A DNA stretch of 31,999 nucleotides from Christensenella sp. UBA941 (GCA_002293365.1 DBDD01000176.1:1-31999), one strand, 5' to 3'; counted from the stretch's first letter, positions 16,388 through 24,749 are shown. The notes: generated from the letters alone by a model not told the origin. A program made the numbers and translations.

Positions 16388-16416
16388 TAGACATATCGAA
16401 ATGCATGTGTTATCCT
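16388..16416 (+). promoter_or_regulatory. Divergent promoter for the TPI-fragment and yjbQ genes
   Basis: TAGACA (16388-16393) and TATCCT (16411-16416) are spaced by 17 bases, a fair sigma-A promoter. It lies 26 bases upstream of the ATG at 16442. Transcription from here would run through the fragment into yjbQ. Confidence 0.5.
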
Positions 16417-16441
16417 GTTGTCGTTGAGAGGTGCCCGAAAG

Positions 16442-16636
16442 ATGTTGAGACATCCTGAAATTCAAGTGCTGCAAGGCACGGGGATCAGCAATGGAAAAGA
16501 CGTATACAACATCATTCGCGCGGGCGCGGAGGCGACGGGGACGACAAGCGGTATTATGAAAGCCGCCGATAAAGAAGCGATGGTAGACGAAATGCTCGGC
16601 GCGCTGCGGCGCGCTTGGAACGAGAATCATAAATAA
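16442..16636 (+). pseudogene. C-terminal fragment of a triosephosphate-isomerase-like protein
   Basis: Only 64 residues are encoded, yet they match the end of a TIM-barrel triosephosphate isomerase: VLQGTGISNGKDVYNIIRAG (the phosphate-binding loop) and GTTSGIMKAADKEAM, which holds the loop before the last helix. A complete enzyme has about 250 residues and its catalytic lysine, histidine and glutamate lie in the missing part. GAGAGG precedes the ATG and a promoter lies just upstream, so the fragment may still be expressed as a leader to yjbQ (19-bp gap). I read it as the remnant of an internal deletion that brought a promoter close to yjbQ. An alternative is a small protein that kept only the phosphate-binding part. 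Confidence 0.7.
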
Positions 16637-16655
16637 TTTATCAGGAGGCGCTATT

Positions 16656-17276
16656 ATGGAGTTCAAGGTGTTTCAAAAAGAACTGGAGCTGCAATCGAGG
16701 GGCTGGATTCCCACATTCCACGACGTAAGCAAAGAGGTGCTGGAGATCGTAGCAGCGTCGGGCGTCAAGAACGGCACATGCTGTATCGCTTCGCATCATA
16801 CGACCTGCTCGGTGATGATACAGGAAGCGTCGCACGATTTGGATTCCTTTGATTTAGAATACATACAGCACGATCTGCTGGATATTATGCGCAAGCTGAT
16901 CCCCGATTTCGCGGAGGAGCATCAGTATCGCCATCCCGGGCCGGTTCACGCGCAATTCGGCCGCTACGTGGGCGAACCCGGCAACTATACCAGCATGAAT
17001 ACCGACGGGCATCTTAGAAGCGTCTTTTTTGGCCGCAGCGAAACAATGACCATCAAAGACGGAGTGCTGGACGGCGGCGAGTTCGCGCATATCTATTTCG
17101 TAGATTGGGATCACGTCCGCGCGCGCCGCAGGCAATTAAATATCACCGTTATGGGCACTGCGGATGAAGTCGGCGACCGCAAATGGAACAACGGCGAGGT
17201 AATCAATACGCTTCGAAAGCATACCGAGGAAGAGCTCGCTTATATGCCGGAATTCGACTTGCAGCTTAAGCGCTAA
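16656..17276 (+). CDS. yjbQ: YjbQ/UPF0047-family protein
   Basis: A 206-residue protein of the YjbQ family (UPF0047), related to enzymes with weak thiamine-phosphate synthase activity and of uncertain true role. Family marks are IASHHTTCSVMIQEA, the histidine and glutamate signature, then DLLDIMRKLIPD, HLRSVFFGRSETMTIKDGVL and FAHIYFVDWDHVRARRR. Usual members have about 140 residues; this one has an insert before HLRS and about 45 extra C-terminal residues, as in a longer Firmicute subgroup. AGGAGG lies seven bases before the ATG. It sits divergent from the SIS-DeoR operon and behind the TPI fragment, a context that suggests sugar-phosphate metabolism or repair. Confidence 0.88.
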   Translation: MEFKVFQKELELQSRGWIPTFHDVSKEVLEIVAASGVKNGTCCIASHHTTCSVMIQEASHDLDSFDLEYIQHDLLDIMRKLIPDFAEEHQYRHPGPVHAQFGRYVGEPGNYTSMNTDGHLRSVFFGRSETMTIKDGVLDGGEFAHIYFVDWDHVRARRRQLNITVMGTADEVGDRKWNNGEVINTLRKHTEEELAYMPEFDLQLKR

Positions 17277-17291
17277 GACTGCCGCGCATGG

Positions 17292-17328
17292 ACGCGGGCG
17301 TGCATAATACCTCGCCCGCGTTCTTTTC
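17292..17328 (+). terminator. Rho-independent terminator after yjbQ
   Basis: ACGCGGGCG (17292-17300) pairs with CGCCCGCGT (17313-17321) around a 12-base loop and is followed by TCTTTTC. It ends yjbQ transcription and, read backwards, could also serve the convergent kinase gene. Confidence 0.75.
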
Positions 17329-17355
17329 ATCATACATTTTATTCCCATTGCTATT

Positions 17356-18648
17356 CTATTGGCATATCAGATTAAACAGCATGATTTTCAGCACAAAACG
17401 CCCGTTTTCCGCCGCCATATCCATAATACCATCGTACTTTTCCACGGTATCTTTAATGCTTTTCAGCCCGATCCCGTGAAGATCGCCTTGCTTCGTGGTT
17501 GCAAATTCGCCGTCGGCGTTCTGCTTGAGCTCGCCGTCGAACGGGTTTATAAACGTCAGGCGCAGGTTTGGCTTTTCGTAGCTAATAGCAATGCTTATAA
17601 TACGCTCCGGCGGTTCCACCAGCTTGCACGCTTCTATGGCGTTATCGATGGCATTGCCCAATATGACGGAAAGATCGGTGGTGTTCATGTGCAAAGTATA
17701 AGGCAGGCGCAGCTCGCAAGCTACTCGTATACCGAACTCCGCCGCCTGCTTCGCCTTGTAATTCAAGATTGCGTCGACGTCCGCGTCGCCGCTGTCCGCT
17801 ACGTTTTCCGCCATATGCAAGCTGCCGATCAGCTTGTCAATTTTCTTGCCTGCCTCGGATGGCATGTAGTTATCTAAATCCAGTTTCAACGCCAGCAGGT
17901 GCTTTTCAAAATCGTGCTGCATTTTGCCGATAGCCGCCTGCGAGGTTTTTATCTGCTCAAACTGGTATCTATAAATCTCAATCTGTTTTTCAAGCTCCTG
18001 TCTGCGCATGGCGCGCTCGAAGATAAAAAATATCAGTACGGAGGACGTCAGTATCGCAATCTGTAAAAGTGAATAGAAAATAACGTCGCTGAAAGACATT
18101 TGAATTGTGTCGAGAGATTTCAACATAAAAGTCTCTGCGACCATCGCCATAATTTGAAACGCGATCAAAAACATATCACTTAATTTGAGCGCCGAGTATT
18201 TACGCAGAAAAACACGCGCGAGCGATCGCCCTATTACAATAAAAATGAGTAGGGTCAAAATCCCCGAAACGCTTGAATACAGCGGATCTCCGGTTAACTC
18301 TTCCCACCCAAGCCGGCTGATAAGCATTGTAATAAAGAGAACTACTTCTTCACTGAGCACGTTTATTGTTGTTATGATGATGGAAAAACCGAACTTCAAA
18401 GCAAAATTCCCTTTGAACAAAATATGGATAATCACAATATATATTGCGATAACCGACAAGGAATTTACCCATGGTATCCGCAAGATGTTTATTAGAAACA
18501 ATGCCATAGTGGCGGCGATTATTATAACGCCTATCAAAACGGGACGCCAGCTATTTTTTCTATAGAGAAATTTAGATAGTATATATATTGCAAAACCAAA
18601 CGAAACAAACCCCGTAAGTACGGACAGTATATTTGAAATGATATCCAT
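17356..18648 (-). CDS. AgrC-like sensor histidine kinase (GHKL type), orphan
   Basis: A 430-residue protein with about six membrane helices in residues 1-215, a coiled linker (RRQELEKQIEIYRYQFEQ), a dimerisation helix with the probable phospho-histidine in MQHDFEKHLLALKLD (about residue 241), and a GHKL ATPase domain with N box GNAIDNAIEAC (about 331) and G box HGIGLKSI (about 395). This is the architecture of AgrC and related peptide-sensing kinases. GAGGTG lies eight bases upstream of the ATG. No response regulator, precursor peptide or AgrB processing protease is found next to it, so it is an orphan here. The signal is unknown. Confidence 0.88.
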   Translation of the reverse strand: MDIISNILSVLTGFVSFGFAIYILSKFLYRKNSWRPVLIGVIIIAATMALFLINILRIPWVNSLSVIAIYIVIIHILFKGNFALKFGFSIIITTINVLSEEVVLFITMLISRLGWEELTGDPLYSSVSGILTLLIFIVIGRSLARVFLRKYSALKLSDMFLIAFQIMAMVAETFMLKSLDTIQMSFSDVIFYSLLQIAILTSSVLIFFIFERAMRRQELEKQIEIYRYQFEQIKTSQAAIGKMQHDFEKHLLALKLDLDNYMPSEAGKKIDKLIGSLHMAENVADSGDADVDAILNYKAKQAAEFGIRVACELRLPYTLHMNTTDLSVILGNAIDNAIEACKLVEPPERIISIAISYEKPNLRLTFINPFDGELKQNADGEFATTKQGDLHGIGLKSIKDTVEKYDGIMDMAAENGRFVLKIMLFNLICQ

Positions 18649-18714
18649 TTTTGATTCACCTCATCCGAACTTTAATGTCTTTTATCACCGTATAGCTGTG
18701 GAGGGGTTAGCCTA

Positions 18715-19278
18715 TTACGCATATCTTTTCCATAGCTTGTTTTCTATCTTTTCGGTAATTATTTGGATGTATCGGTTTATATCGTACTTTTCATCAATCA
18801 GGATATAATCAAGCCCATAACGCAAACACATTTCTAAATTGTATTTATGCGCCTCTTTGAGCTTCGCGATCGGAATATCGTAGTCACAGCGGCGCTTTTC
18901 TATAGCACGCTGGTATTTAACAATATCGCCGCAGCGCCCATCTAAGTACCGCTCGCTGAATATCAAGCATACGTAGTTTATTTCGCGAAGGTTATCGGCG
19001 GAAAATGAATCTTTATAATCGAACGGTATATAACATCCCTCGACGATCAAATTCTGGCCGTTTTCGATATTAGTATTAATGACTTCTCTAACAACCGGCC
19101 AAAGATAGGCCGTTAGCTTTGCGTTATCGCTTTCCGGCGTGAGATTTGTTTGTCTCGCTCGAACCAGGCCCATTTTCAGGTGATCGACGGACAAATATGG
19201 GTACGATAGCTTTTCAAGCAGCTTCTGCGACAGCAACGTCTTGCCCGTATACCCGCAACCAGAAATAAGCACTATCAA
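18715..19278 (-). CDS. P-loop kinase of the AAA_33/zeta-toxin-like type
   Basis: A 187-residue protein with a Walker A at its very start (GCGYTGKT, residues 7-14), then SVDHLKMGL, an aspartate typical of the phosphate-acceptor site, a central NLIVEGCYIP strand and an arginine-rich lid region (YQRAIEKRRCDYDIPIAKL). It resembles small metabolite or nucleotide kinases and zeta-toxin relatives. The start is TTG at 19278 with AAGGTGATG upstream; no ATG in frame fits. It lies 66 bp upstream of the kinase gene on the same strand, so the pair may be co-transcribed. The substrate is unknown, and no antitoxin-like neighbour supports a toxin role. Confidence 0.7.
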   Translation of the reverse strand: MIVLISGCGYTGKTLLSQKLLEKLSYPYLSVDHLKMGLVRARQTNLTPESDNAKLTAYLWPVVREVINTNIENGQNLIVEGCYIPFDYKDSFSADNLREINYVCLIFSERYLDGRCGDIVKYQRAIEKRRCDYDIPIAKLKEAHKYNLEMCLRYGLDYILIDEKYDINRYIQIITEKIENKLWKRYA

Positions 19279-19481
19279 TATTCCATCACCTTTTATATTT
19301 TTATCTTAATAACGGCATTATTTATATAATATATAGGATATATTATATTTAAATATTTTTCAAGTGGAAAGCTCTAAAAGATCGGTGTGACAATAAAATA
19401 ATAAGATATGGTATTGTTTGCAAATATAGTGTGTTGATATACGAATCTAAAACATTTGTAATCAATTTGTTCGCTAACCGC

Positions 19482-19508
19482 TAAAGTTCGGAAACAGAAA
19501 TCCGATAT
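19482..19508 (+). promoter_or_regulatory. Sigma-D (sigma-28) type promoter
   Basis: TAAA (19482-19485), 15 bases, then TCCGATAT (19501-19508). The flagellar sigma-D consensus of Firmicutes is TAAA-N15-GCCGATAT, so only one base differs. It lies 57 bases before the ATG of the DUF6033-like gene. Within the 286-bp AT-rich divergent gap (19279-19565) no other gene is seen. Confidence 0.65.
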
Positions 19509-19565
19509 ACATTCTGATTACAAGCGTAATCGTATGAAACAGATAAAAGAAAGGTGTTGTCGCGA

Positions 19566-20150
19566 ATGGGAACAATGGTTGGCGATATTCACGCAGCGGA
19601 TACTTCATACGCCAAAGCAGCGGCGGGCGCGGAGGAAAGCAAGGCTAAAAAAACGGGGAATCTCCTGCAAGAGTTGAAAAAGCAATTCAGCGACTTAAAT
19701 ATCGGCGTCGGCGGCTCCGGACGCGGCGCTACATTCTCGTCGGGGCTGAATAACGTATCTATCGCGCCGAATATCCTGAAGGAAATGAGCGAAGACCCGG
19801 AAGCGCGCGCAAAATATGAGGATGTACTGAACGAAATCCAAGGCAGTTGGAGAAACGCGTATAATCTTCGCTATCCGGGCAACGGCCGGCGCGTTTATCA
19901 GGAATATTTCATTATGAGCGACGGCGAGGTCGGCATGATGAGCATCTCCGAATCCGGAGGCTCGCCCCAAAATCCGGCCGTCGCGAAGCTGCCAAAGGAC
20001 GACAAAGACAGCTGGCTGGAGCGAATCATGAAATCCATCGAGGAACGGGCGAAAAAGGAAATGGAAGCAACCAAAAAGACGGCGGATCAAGAAGCCGCCG
20101 ACGCCCTATTGAACGCCGGCGGCGAAGGTCATTTGGATGTTAGGATATAA
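19566..20150 (+). CDS. DUF6033-like protein of unknown function
   Basis: A 194-residue soluble, mostly helical protein. It opens with MGTMVGDIHAADTSYAKAAA, then a lysine-rich helix, a glycine-rich turn, and the conserved-looking block NNVSIAPNILKEMSEDPEAR followed by a long helical tail (ERIMKSIEERAKKEMEA). The SIAPNILKEM block is what suggests the DUF6033 family of Clostridia; I am moderately sure of that. ATG at 19566 has GAAAGGTG nine bases upstream, better than the start at 19554. No signal peptide is seen. The preceding sigma-D-like promoter suggests expression with motility genes. It is a single-gene unit followed by a convergent hydrolase. Confidence 0.7.
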   Translation: MGTMVGDIHAADTSYAKAAAGAEESKAKKTGNLLQELKKQFSDLNIGVGGSGRGATFSSGLNNVSIAPNILKEMSEDPEARAKYEDVLNEIQGSWRNAYNLRYPGNGRRVYQEYFIMSDGEVGMMSISESGGSPQNPAVAKLPKDDKDSWLERIMKSIEERAKKEMEATKKTADQEAADALLNAGGEGHLDVRI

Positions 20151-20158
20151 GCTGCGAG

Positions 20159-20188
20159 AAGAGCCGCTTTCAAGGGGCGACTCTTTCT
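20159..20188. terminator. Hairpin between convergent genes
   Basis: AAGAGCCGC (20159-20167) pairs with GCGACTCTT (20177-20185) with one mismatch and is followed by TCT. It separates the DUF6033-like gene from the convergent hydrolase and overlaps the last codons of the latter. Confidence 0.5.
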
Positions 20189-21279
20189 AATATAGCGCTT
20201 TCCATTTTCTCATAGTCGTCGCGGCACAGTATATGTCCCGACTGTTCCATAACGATTAATTCTTTGTGCGGCGCGGAGAGCGCATTAATATATTCCTGCG
20301 ATACGGCAAGCGGCGCAGCCGTATCATAAAGACCGCTGAAGATGTATATCGGCACGTCGATTTTAGGGATTTCCGTATGTAAATCCACGCCGTACATCTC
20401 GTTGACAAGCCCGGATTCCGAAAAGTTCGCGGACTGCGCGTTAAGCATGGTATCGAATATGTCTCCTAAAGAGTAATCGGGAGAGAACAGAGCGCCGTCC
20501 GCTATACCGAGCAAATTCGGCTGCACCATTTTATCGGATATCGTCTTATCGGATAAGCTTGAAAAAGTCTTGTATTCCGGCGTATCTATGCCCGCGTACG
20601 GGGGCGGGCCCATAGCCATAAGCGTCTCTTTATCTTTTTCGGAGGCTTGCTCCAATATTCTCTCATAGTCGTTTTGTTCCTGTTTAACGACGTTTGTAAC
20701 CTGCGCCTGAGCAAAATATCCCCGGAATAAATCCGGCCTCTCGGCGACCGCGCGTAATGCCGGAATCGTGCTGAATGAAACGGCGGCTATATATATCTTA
20801 TCCTGCCCAAACTCTTTTCTAAGCGATTCTGATAGCTCTAAAATGTCGTCCACAAATTGTCTTATTGTTAAGTTTGGCACGTCCGTATATCGATACGACT
20901 TTCCCGCGCCTCGCTGATCCAGATAAACTGCTGTAATATGCTCGGTGATATTGGGGTAAAGCCCTCTTGAGCTTGCGCCGAATGGTATCGCTAATCCCGG
21001 ACCGCCGTGCAGAAACAGCATGACAGGATTGTTAATGTCCTGTGTTTCAATAAAGACATACTGTCGTGTTCCGTTCAATTCGATTTCGCGCATTTCGCTA
21101 ATACCGCCTTGAGCGACTATCTCCGCGCTTCTCGTATTGGCGGCGCTCTTGCGGAATTCTCTGTACACGAGGAACGCTGCGCAAACAACTATTAGTAACG
21201 CCAAGATGGTCAGAAGAACCCGCAAGGCGTATCGCCGGATTTTTGGGACGGCATTTTGGTTTGTATTTTTGCTTGTCAT
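20170..21279 (-). CDS. Membrane-anchored alpha/beta hydrolase (proline-iminopeptidase-like)
   Basis: A 369-residue protein. Residues ~14-38 form a signal anchor (LRVLLTILALLIVVCAAFLV), so the enzyme probably acts outside the membrane. The hydrolase core shows the oxyanion motif HGGPG (about residue 90), DQRGAGKSYR as in proline iminopeptidases, and a late aspartate (SGLYDTAAP) and histidine (EQSGHI). The nucleophile elbow reads AVSFST (about residue 165) instead of the usual GxSxG; the serine is present but a flanking glycine is replaced. ATG at 21279 is chosen for its GGGGG upstream; the frame stays open to 21354. Substrate unknown; a peptidase or esterase is plausible. Confidence 0.8.
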   Translation of the reverse strand: MTSKNTNQNAVPKIRRYALRVLLTILALLIVVCAAFLVYREFRKSAANTRSAEIVAQGGISEMREIELNGTRQYVFIETQDINNPVMLFLHGGPGLAIPFGASSRGLYPNITEHITAVYLDQRGAGKSYRYTDVPNLTIRQFVDDILELSESLRKEFGQDKIYIAAVSFSTIPALRAVAERPDLFRGYFAQAQVTNVVKQEQNDYERILEQASEKDKETLMAMGPPPYAGIDTPEYKTFSSLSDKTISDKMVQPNLLGIADGALFSPDYSLGDIFDTMLNAQSANFSESGLVNEMYGVDLHTEIPKIDVPIYIFSGLYDTAAPLAVSQEYINALSAPHKELIVMEQSGHILCRDDYEKMESAILERVAP

Positions 21280-21482
21280 CTTGTAACCCCCGATCAAGTC
21301 TTTAGCAGTCCTTGTCTTTAATATCATAACAAGGCAGTAAAATTCCATATTCATTTACAAATACATTAGCACGAATTTTCTCGAAAAAGCATAAGACGAG
21401 CACGGTTGGTCATTTTGCAGGCATGTTTGGTATACCCTAAATTTCTCTCGTATTTAGTTCCGTAATTATATTAAATACGGTT

Positions 21483-23432
21483 CTATTCTATCTCTTTGAA
21501 CCGATACATAATTTTCTCCGGCGTTCCCCTACCCTTTTCACCGCTCTGAACCATCTGGCCTGTTTTTTTATCGTACCAGTACAGACCTTTCCACGCCCAC
21601 GAAAACATAGTTAATACGAAGCTAATTTTTACGCAGTCATAAGCAATTCCGTTCACGGAAACGGTTTCTTCGCCTTCTTTCTTTGCGGCAAATTCACCGA
21701 GCCCCATCGCCCCGCGATTGTCGCCCGTACCGATAGAGTAGAAGACGATCTCGTCCTGGGCGGAACTGATGAACGCGGGCATCGCCATATCCATCATCTG
21801 ATACCAGAGCCCGTCGCCGATTTTGAGCTTCTTGTCCTGCGCCTTTCCTTTGAAAGTTCCTCTAAGATGTATAAAGCCTTCGTGCTTTTCAGCCGCTAGC
21901 TCCGTATTATCAGACGGCCTGCTATAACGCCATTTTGTGTTGGACAGGCTTGAACTTACGGTGTGTATCTCTTTTGACCACTCCGTTCGGTCGCGGCATA
22001 CTACTTGAACGATCTCGCTCTTATCGCTATAGTCCGAAATGATTATCCTTCGTTCTTCCTTGCCGTCCGTCTTTTCATATTCCAGCGTGGATGTTCCGGC
22101 AGTATATTCATACGCCGGAATGTCGTATGACTGAATAACGTTCTGGGAATATACCAGCTTTCCTTTCAGGAATACTTTATCTATGAATTGTATATTCGCA
22201 ATATCTTCTACAGGGTTTTCGTCCAAGAGGATCATATCCGCTTCCATACCGGAGCGAACAACGCCCTTCCTATTGCCGACGCCAAGGTGCTCCGCACTGT
22301 TTTTTGTTGCGAGAACTATCGCCTGCATGGGCGTCAGGCCCGCTTCAACATAGTATGCAAGCTCTTTATGCGCCGCATCGCCGCCCATCGCCTCGAACAT
22401 TGTATCCGTTCCCATTGCAATAGGAATTCCGGCGTCATGCAGCACCTTAAGGTTATGAAGGCTATGAGCGAGGCGCGCCTGATCCTTTTCGTATGTCATC
22501 GCGTTTACCGTCGGGACAAAGCGCGCGCCGCTTTCCTTCCAAAGCTTCACGATATCGTCGTCAGGAGAGATTGGCTCGTCGAGAATTCCGTGTTCTATAC
22601 CGTATATGCCCGATTTAAGAAGCTCCCTGACGTCCTCTTTGTAGTAAACATGCGCGGTAGTATGCAGCCCCCGTTCTTTTCCTTCCCGGATGATCCTTTG
22701 CATCAGCTCCCTATCCAGCTTATTAATTTGAAGCTTTTCGCCGAAATAAAAGTAATCGCCGCCTTGGTACGTAAGCTTCAGGAAGTCGACTCCGGCCTCC
22801 TTCAGCTCCGCAATCCCTACATGTACCTGCTCCGGCGTTGTTACTTCTATCGCCAGTTCTTTGCGCATCCAAGGATTATTTCCTCCGAGAGTACTCGCGG
22901 GATGTCCGCCGGGCGCGGTAAAGTTAGGCCCGACGACGAGAAGCTCCGGCCCGACGATTTTCCCTTTGCGAAGCTCGTCGCGAAGCTTGTAGATAAAGCG
23001 TCTTGGCGCGCAAAGGTCTTTTACCGTAGTAATACCGAAAGGGAAGATTTTTTCTTTGAAAATCTCCGGAATCGTACCGTGCAGAAATTTGTCGCTGTCC
23101 TCGTCGCAACGGTTTTCCAGCCCTTGGATGTGGACGTGAGAGTCAATCAGCCCCGGCATCAGCGTCTTTCCGCTTCCGTCGATCATCCGTGCCGATTTTT
23201 TATCTATTTTAGCTGCTGTTATTTCCTGAATAACTCCGCCTTGTATGTACACATTCTGATGAAATTGCTCGGTTCCGTCTCCAACAACGACGTGCACGTC
23301 CCGGATAATAAATTCGCCGTTTCTCTTCTTTTTTGGTCTTGCATGATACTTGATTAGTACAAAAAGTACAACCGCAGCGCCAATTGCTATTTGAATCCAC
23401 GCTATGATCGGTATTCCTAGAAACGTCGGCAT
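21483..23432 (-). CDS. Membrane-anchored amidohydrolase (imidazolonepropionase-like)
   Basis: A 649-residue protein. A membrane helix at residues ~8-28 anchors the N-terminus. The amidohydrolase barrel covers ~40-440 with metal ligands H99-x-H101 (GLIDSHVH), a lysine in FLKLTYQGG, histidines in TTAHVYY and GIEHG, and the aspartate in MGTDT (about residue 340). The end of this part, GMEADMILLDENPVEDI, is typical of imidazolonepropionase-like prolidases. The last ~200 residues form an unrecognised beta-rich domain, which is unusual. AAGGAA precedes the ATG, with a possible promoter TTGTCG-N18-TATAAA upstream on the minus strand. Like the previous gene it would work outside the membrane. Substrate unknown. 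Confidence 0.82.
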   Translation of the reverse strand: MPTFLGIPIIAWIQIAIGAAVVLFVLIKYHARPKKKRNGEFIIRDVHVVVGDGTEQFHQNVYIQGGVIQEITAAKIDKKSARMIDGSGKTLMPGLIDSHVHIQGLENRCDEDSDKFLHGTIPEIFKEKIFPFGITTVKDLCAPRRFIYKLRDELRKGKIVGPELLVVGPNFTAPGGHPASTLGGNNPWMRKELAIEVTTPEQVHVGIAELKEAGVDFLKLTYQGGDYFYFGEKLQINKLDRELMQRIIREGKERGLHTTAHVYYKEDVRELLKSGIYGIEHGILDEPISPDDDIVKLWKESGARFVPTVNAMTYEKDQARLAHSLHNLKVLHDAGIPIAMGTDTMFEAMGGDAAHKELAYYVEAGLTPMQAIVLATKNSAEHLGVGNRKGVVRSGMEADMILLDENPVEDIANIQFIDKVFLKGKLVYSQNVIQSYDIPAYEYTAGTSTLEYEKTDGKEERRIIISDYSDKSEIVQVVCRDRTEWSKEIHTVSSSLSNTKWRYSRPSDNTELAAEKHEGFIHLRGTFKGKAQDKKLKIGDGLWYQMMDMAMPAFISSAQDEIVFYSIGTGDNRGAMGLGEFAAKKEGEETVSVNGIAYDCVKISFVLTMFSWAWKGLYWYDKKTGQMVQSGEKGRGTPEKIMYRFKEIE

Positions 23433-23624
23433 CGCTAATTCCTTCTTTATGCAGTCTATTTATAATCCTCTTCGATAATATTCGACAAATATGTTGCTAT
23501 ATCCTTTTAGAATTATTACAGTTTCGACAATATAAACGAGCATTAATATCTATATCAACTGGATTTTCTACAAAAATTCGTATATTATTTATAAATAGCA
23601 TGGCACGCAAATTTAAATTATAGC

Positions 23625-23900
23625 AGCGTTCCTCTCCGTACCGCAGGTGGAGCCGCCGTTCGACGAAACCAAAGTAGCAATTTTATCGCCTATAACGGCT
23701 TAAACATCGGAGAAGACTTAGATGAATTCCGGCGATACGAAGCTGTTCAGGCGGCGATAGACGACAACGGCGGAGTTATGAACGAAGACGAGGCGCTTGC
23801 ATTGCTGGCGGAAATCGGCGTCAGCCGCGAGGGCGAAGATAGGTCGCAATGGTCGGTTGTATATAATATGTCGACGCCTTGCCGTTCGCTTCCGCAATAA
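23625..23900 (+). pseudogene. Remnant of a linear-amide C-N hydrolase (choloylglycine-hydrolase-like)
   Basis: An open frame without a start encodes FIAYNGLNIGEDLDEFRRYE, then NEDEALALLAEIG and SQWSVVYNM, which matches the C-terminal part of Ntn-type linear amide C-N hydrolases (choloylglycine hydrolase and acyltransferase relatives). The N-terminal nucleophile cysteine and most of the fold are absent. After VVYNM the frame ends abnormally in a stop at 23898. No ribosome site or start codon precedes it. The upstream 190 bases (23433-23624) are AT-rich and hold the amidohydrolase promoter on the other strand but no gene. The family call rests on a short stretch. Confidence 0.55.
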
Positions 23901-23959
23901 AAAGCGCATCGAGGCAAAACGCCCAAAGATTACTATTTTTGAAATGAGGTCGTAAAGAG

Positions 23960-24382
23960 ATGCAAGATTTAGGAATGTCAATGTTGTGGTTTTGGATATG
24001 CTATTTCCTTGTAACGCTCGTAGGTATATTGCACACCGTTTTTAACATTTATGTGCTGCACATGAAGCCGATGGACAAAAACGGGATGGGCGAGGGCTAC
24101 GAAAAGACTAAGCCATGGCATCCGCTATACAACATAATTTTGTTTTCCTTGTTCGGATATCTGTATATAGCCGGGCTTCCGAATCCCTCCATTGGGGAAG
24201 CGCTGCTAACGGGCTGTATTTGGGTTCTGATTTGTATCGTATTCGATCTACTTGGCTGGGTTATCATAAAGCATCCCTGGAGCTTGACATATAAGGAGTT
24301 TTATATAGACTATCAGCCATGGATTTCTCTGATATACGCCGCTATCTTCGCCGGGCCTGTTATCGGCTATCTTTTCTGTTGA
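23960..24382 (+). CDS. Small integral membrane protein, unknown function
   Basis: A 140-residue protein with four probable membrane helices (residues ~8-32, 57-76, 80-105, 117-139). Notable are conserved-looking charged or aromatic positions between helices (HMKPMDKNGMGEGYEKTKPW and KHPWSLTYKEFYIDYQPW). ATG at 23960 has GAGGT nine bases upstream. It stands alone on the plus strand between the hydrolase remnant and a convergent cysteine-rich gene. I recognise no named family. Confidence 0.75.
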   Translation: MQDLGMSMLWFWICYFLVTLVGILHTVFNIYVLHMKPMDKNGMGEGYEKTKPWHPLYNIILFSLFGYLYIAGLPNPSIGEALLTGCIWVLICIVFDLLGWVIIKHPWSLTYKEFYIDYQPWISLIYAAIFAGPVIGYLFC

Positions 24383-24390
24383 TTTCCGCG

Positions 24391-24618
24391 CTATTTACGC
24401 GTGCTGCGCGCCGATGCTTCTCCTACCAGCTTTGCGAATCCGGCATACGTCCAATCCGTATGTCCCTCCAAATCATCGGATACTTTATGAAAGAAACAGC
24501 TGGGGATTTCACCTTTTTTTAGGCATTTTGCTATGCAAAAGTCGCAGCCACGGTCGTGATTCACGGGATTTAGCGGGCAATTATGATCCGCACAGGTACA
24601 AAAGGGTGGTTTTGGCAT
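24391..24618 (-). CDS. Cysteine-rich DUF6485-like protein
   Basis: A 75-residue protein with seven cysteines in a pattern that looks metal-binding: FCTCADHNCPLNP, then GCDFCIAKCLKKGEIPSCFF. This pattern fits the DUF6485 family of anaerobes. Start ATG at 24618 is set by GAGGAGG seven bases upstream, so the open frame beyond it is not used. It lies downstream of the split permease genes on the same strand, 132 bp away, and could belong to the same metal- or redox-responsive group controlled by the Crp/Fnr protein (inference). Confidence 0.75.
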   Translation of the reverse strand: MPKPPFCTCADHNCPLNPVNHDRGCDFCIAKCLKKGEIPSCFFHKVSDDLEGHTDWTYAGFAKLVGEASARSTRK

Positions 24619-24749
24619 GCCGCGGCCTCCTCTTAAGCTATTATTCATACGCATTCGCGGATTGCGTTTAAAGTTTAAAGCCGGCGGGGGCTGATGTCAA
24701 GGGCGGCGAACGGTTGCTTCCATAATCGCGGCATTTGCAATAATATAAT

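Noticed and set aside
18715..19278. Zeta-type toxin of a toxin-antitoxin pair
   Set aside because: The P-loop kinase fold alone is not specific and no antitoxin-sized partner gene overlaps or adjoins it.
21449..21479. Hairpin CGTATTTA/TAAATACG after the amidohydrolase
   Set aside because: An 8-bp AT-rich stem with a 15-base loop and no T-run is weak evidence for a terminator.
22188..23357. Long plus-strand open frame (389 codons) opposite the amidohydrolase
   Set aside because: It lies fully antisense to a gene with clear catalytic motifs, shows no recognisable domain and has no good ribosome site; it is a by-product of codon bias.
23718..23981. Minus-strand open frame of 87 codons
   Set aside because: It is antisense to the C-N hydrolase remnant, rich in arginine and without any domain likeness; a shadow frame.
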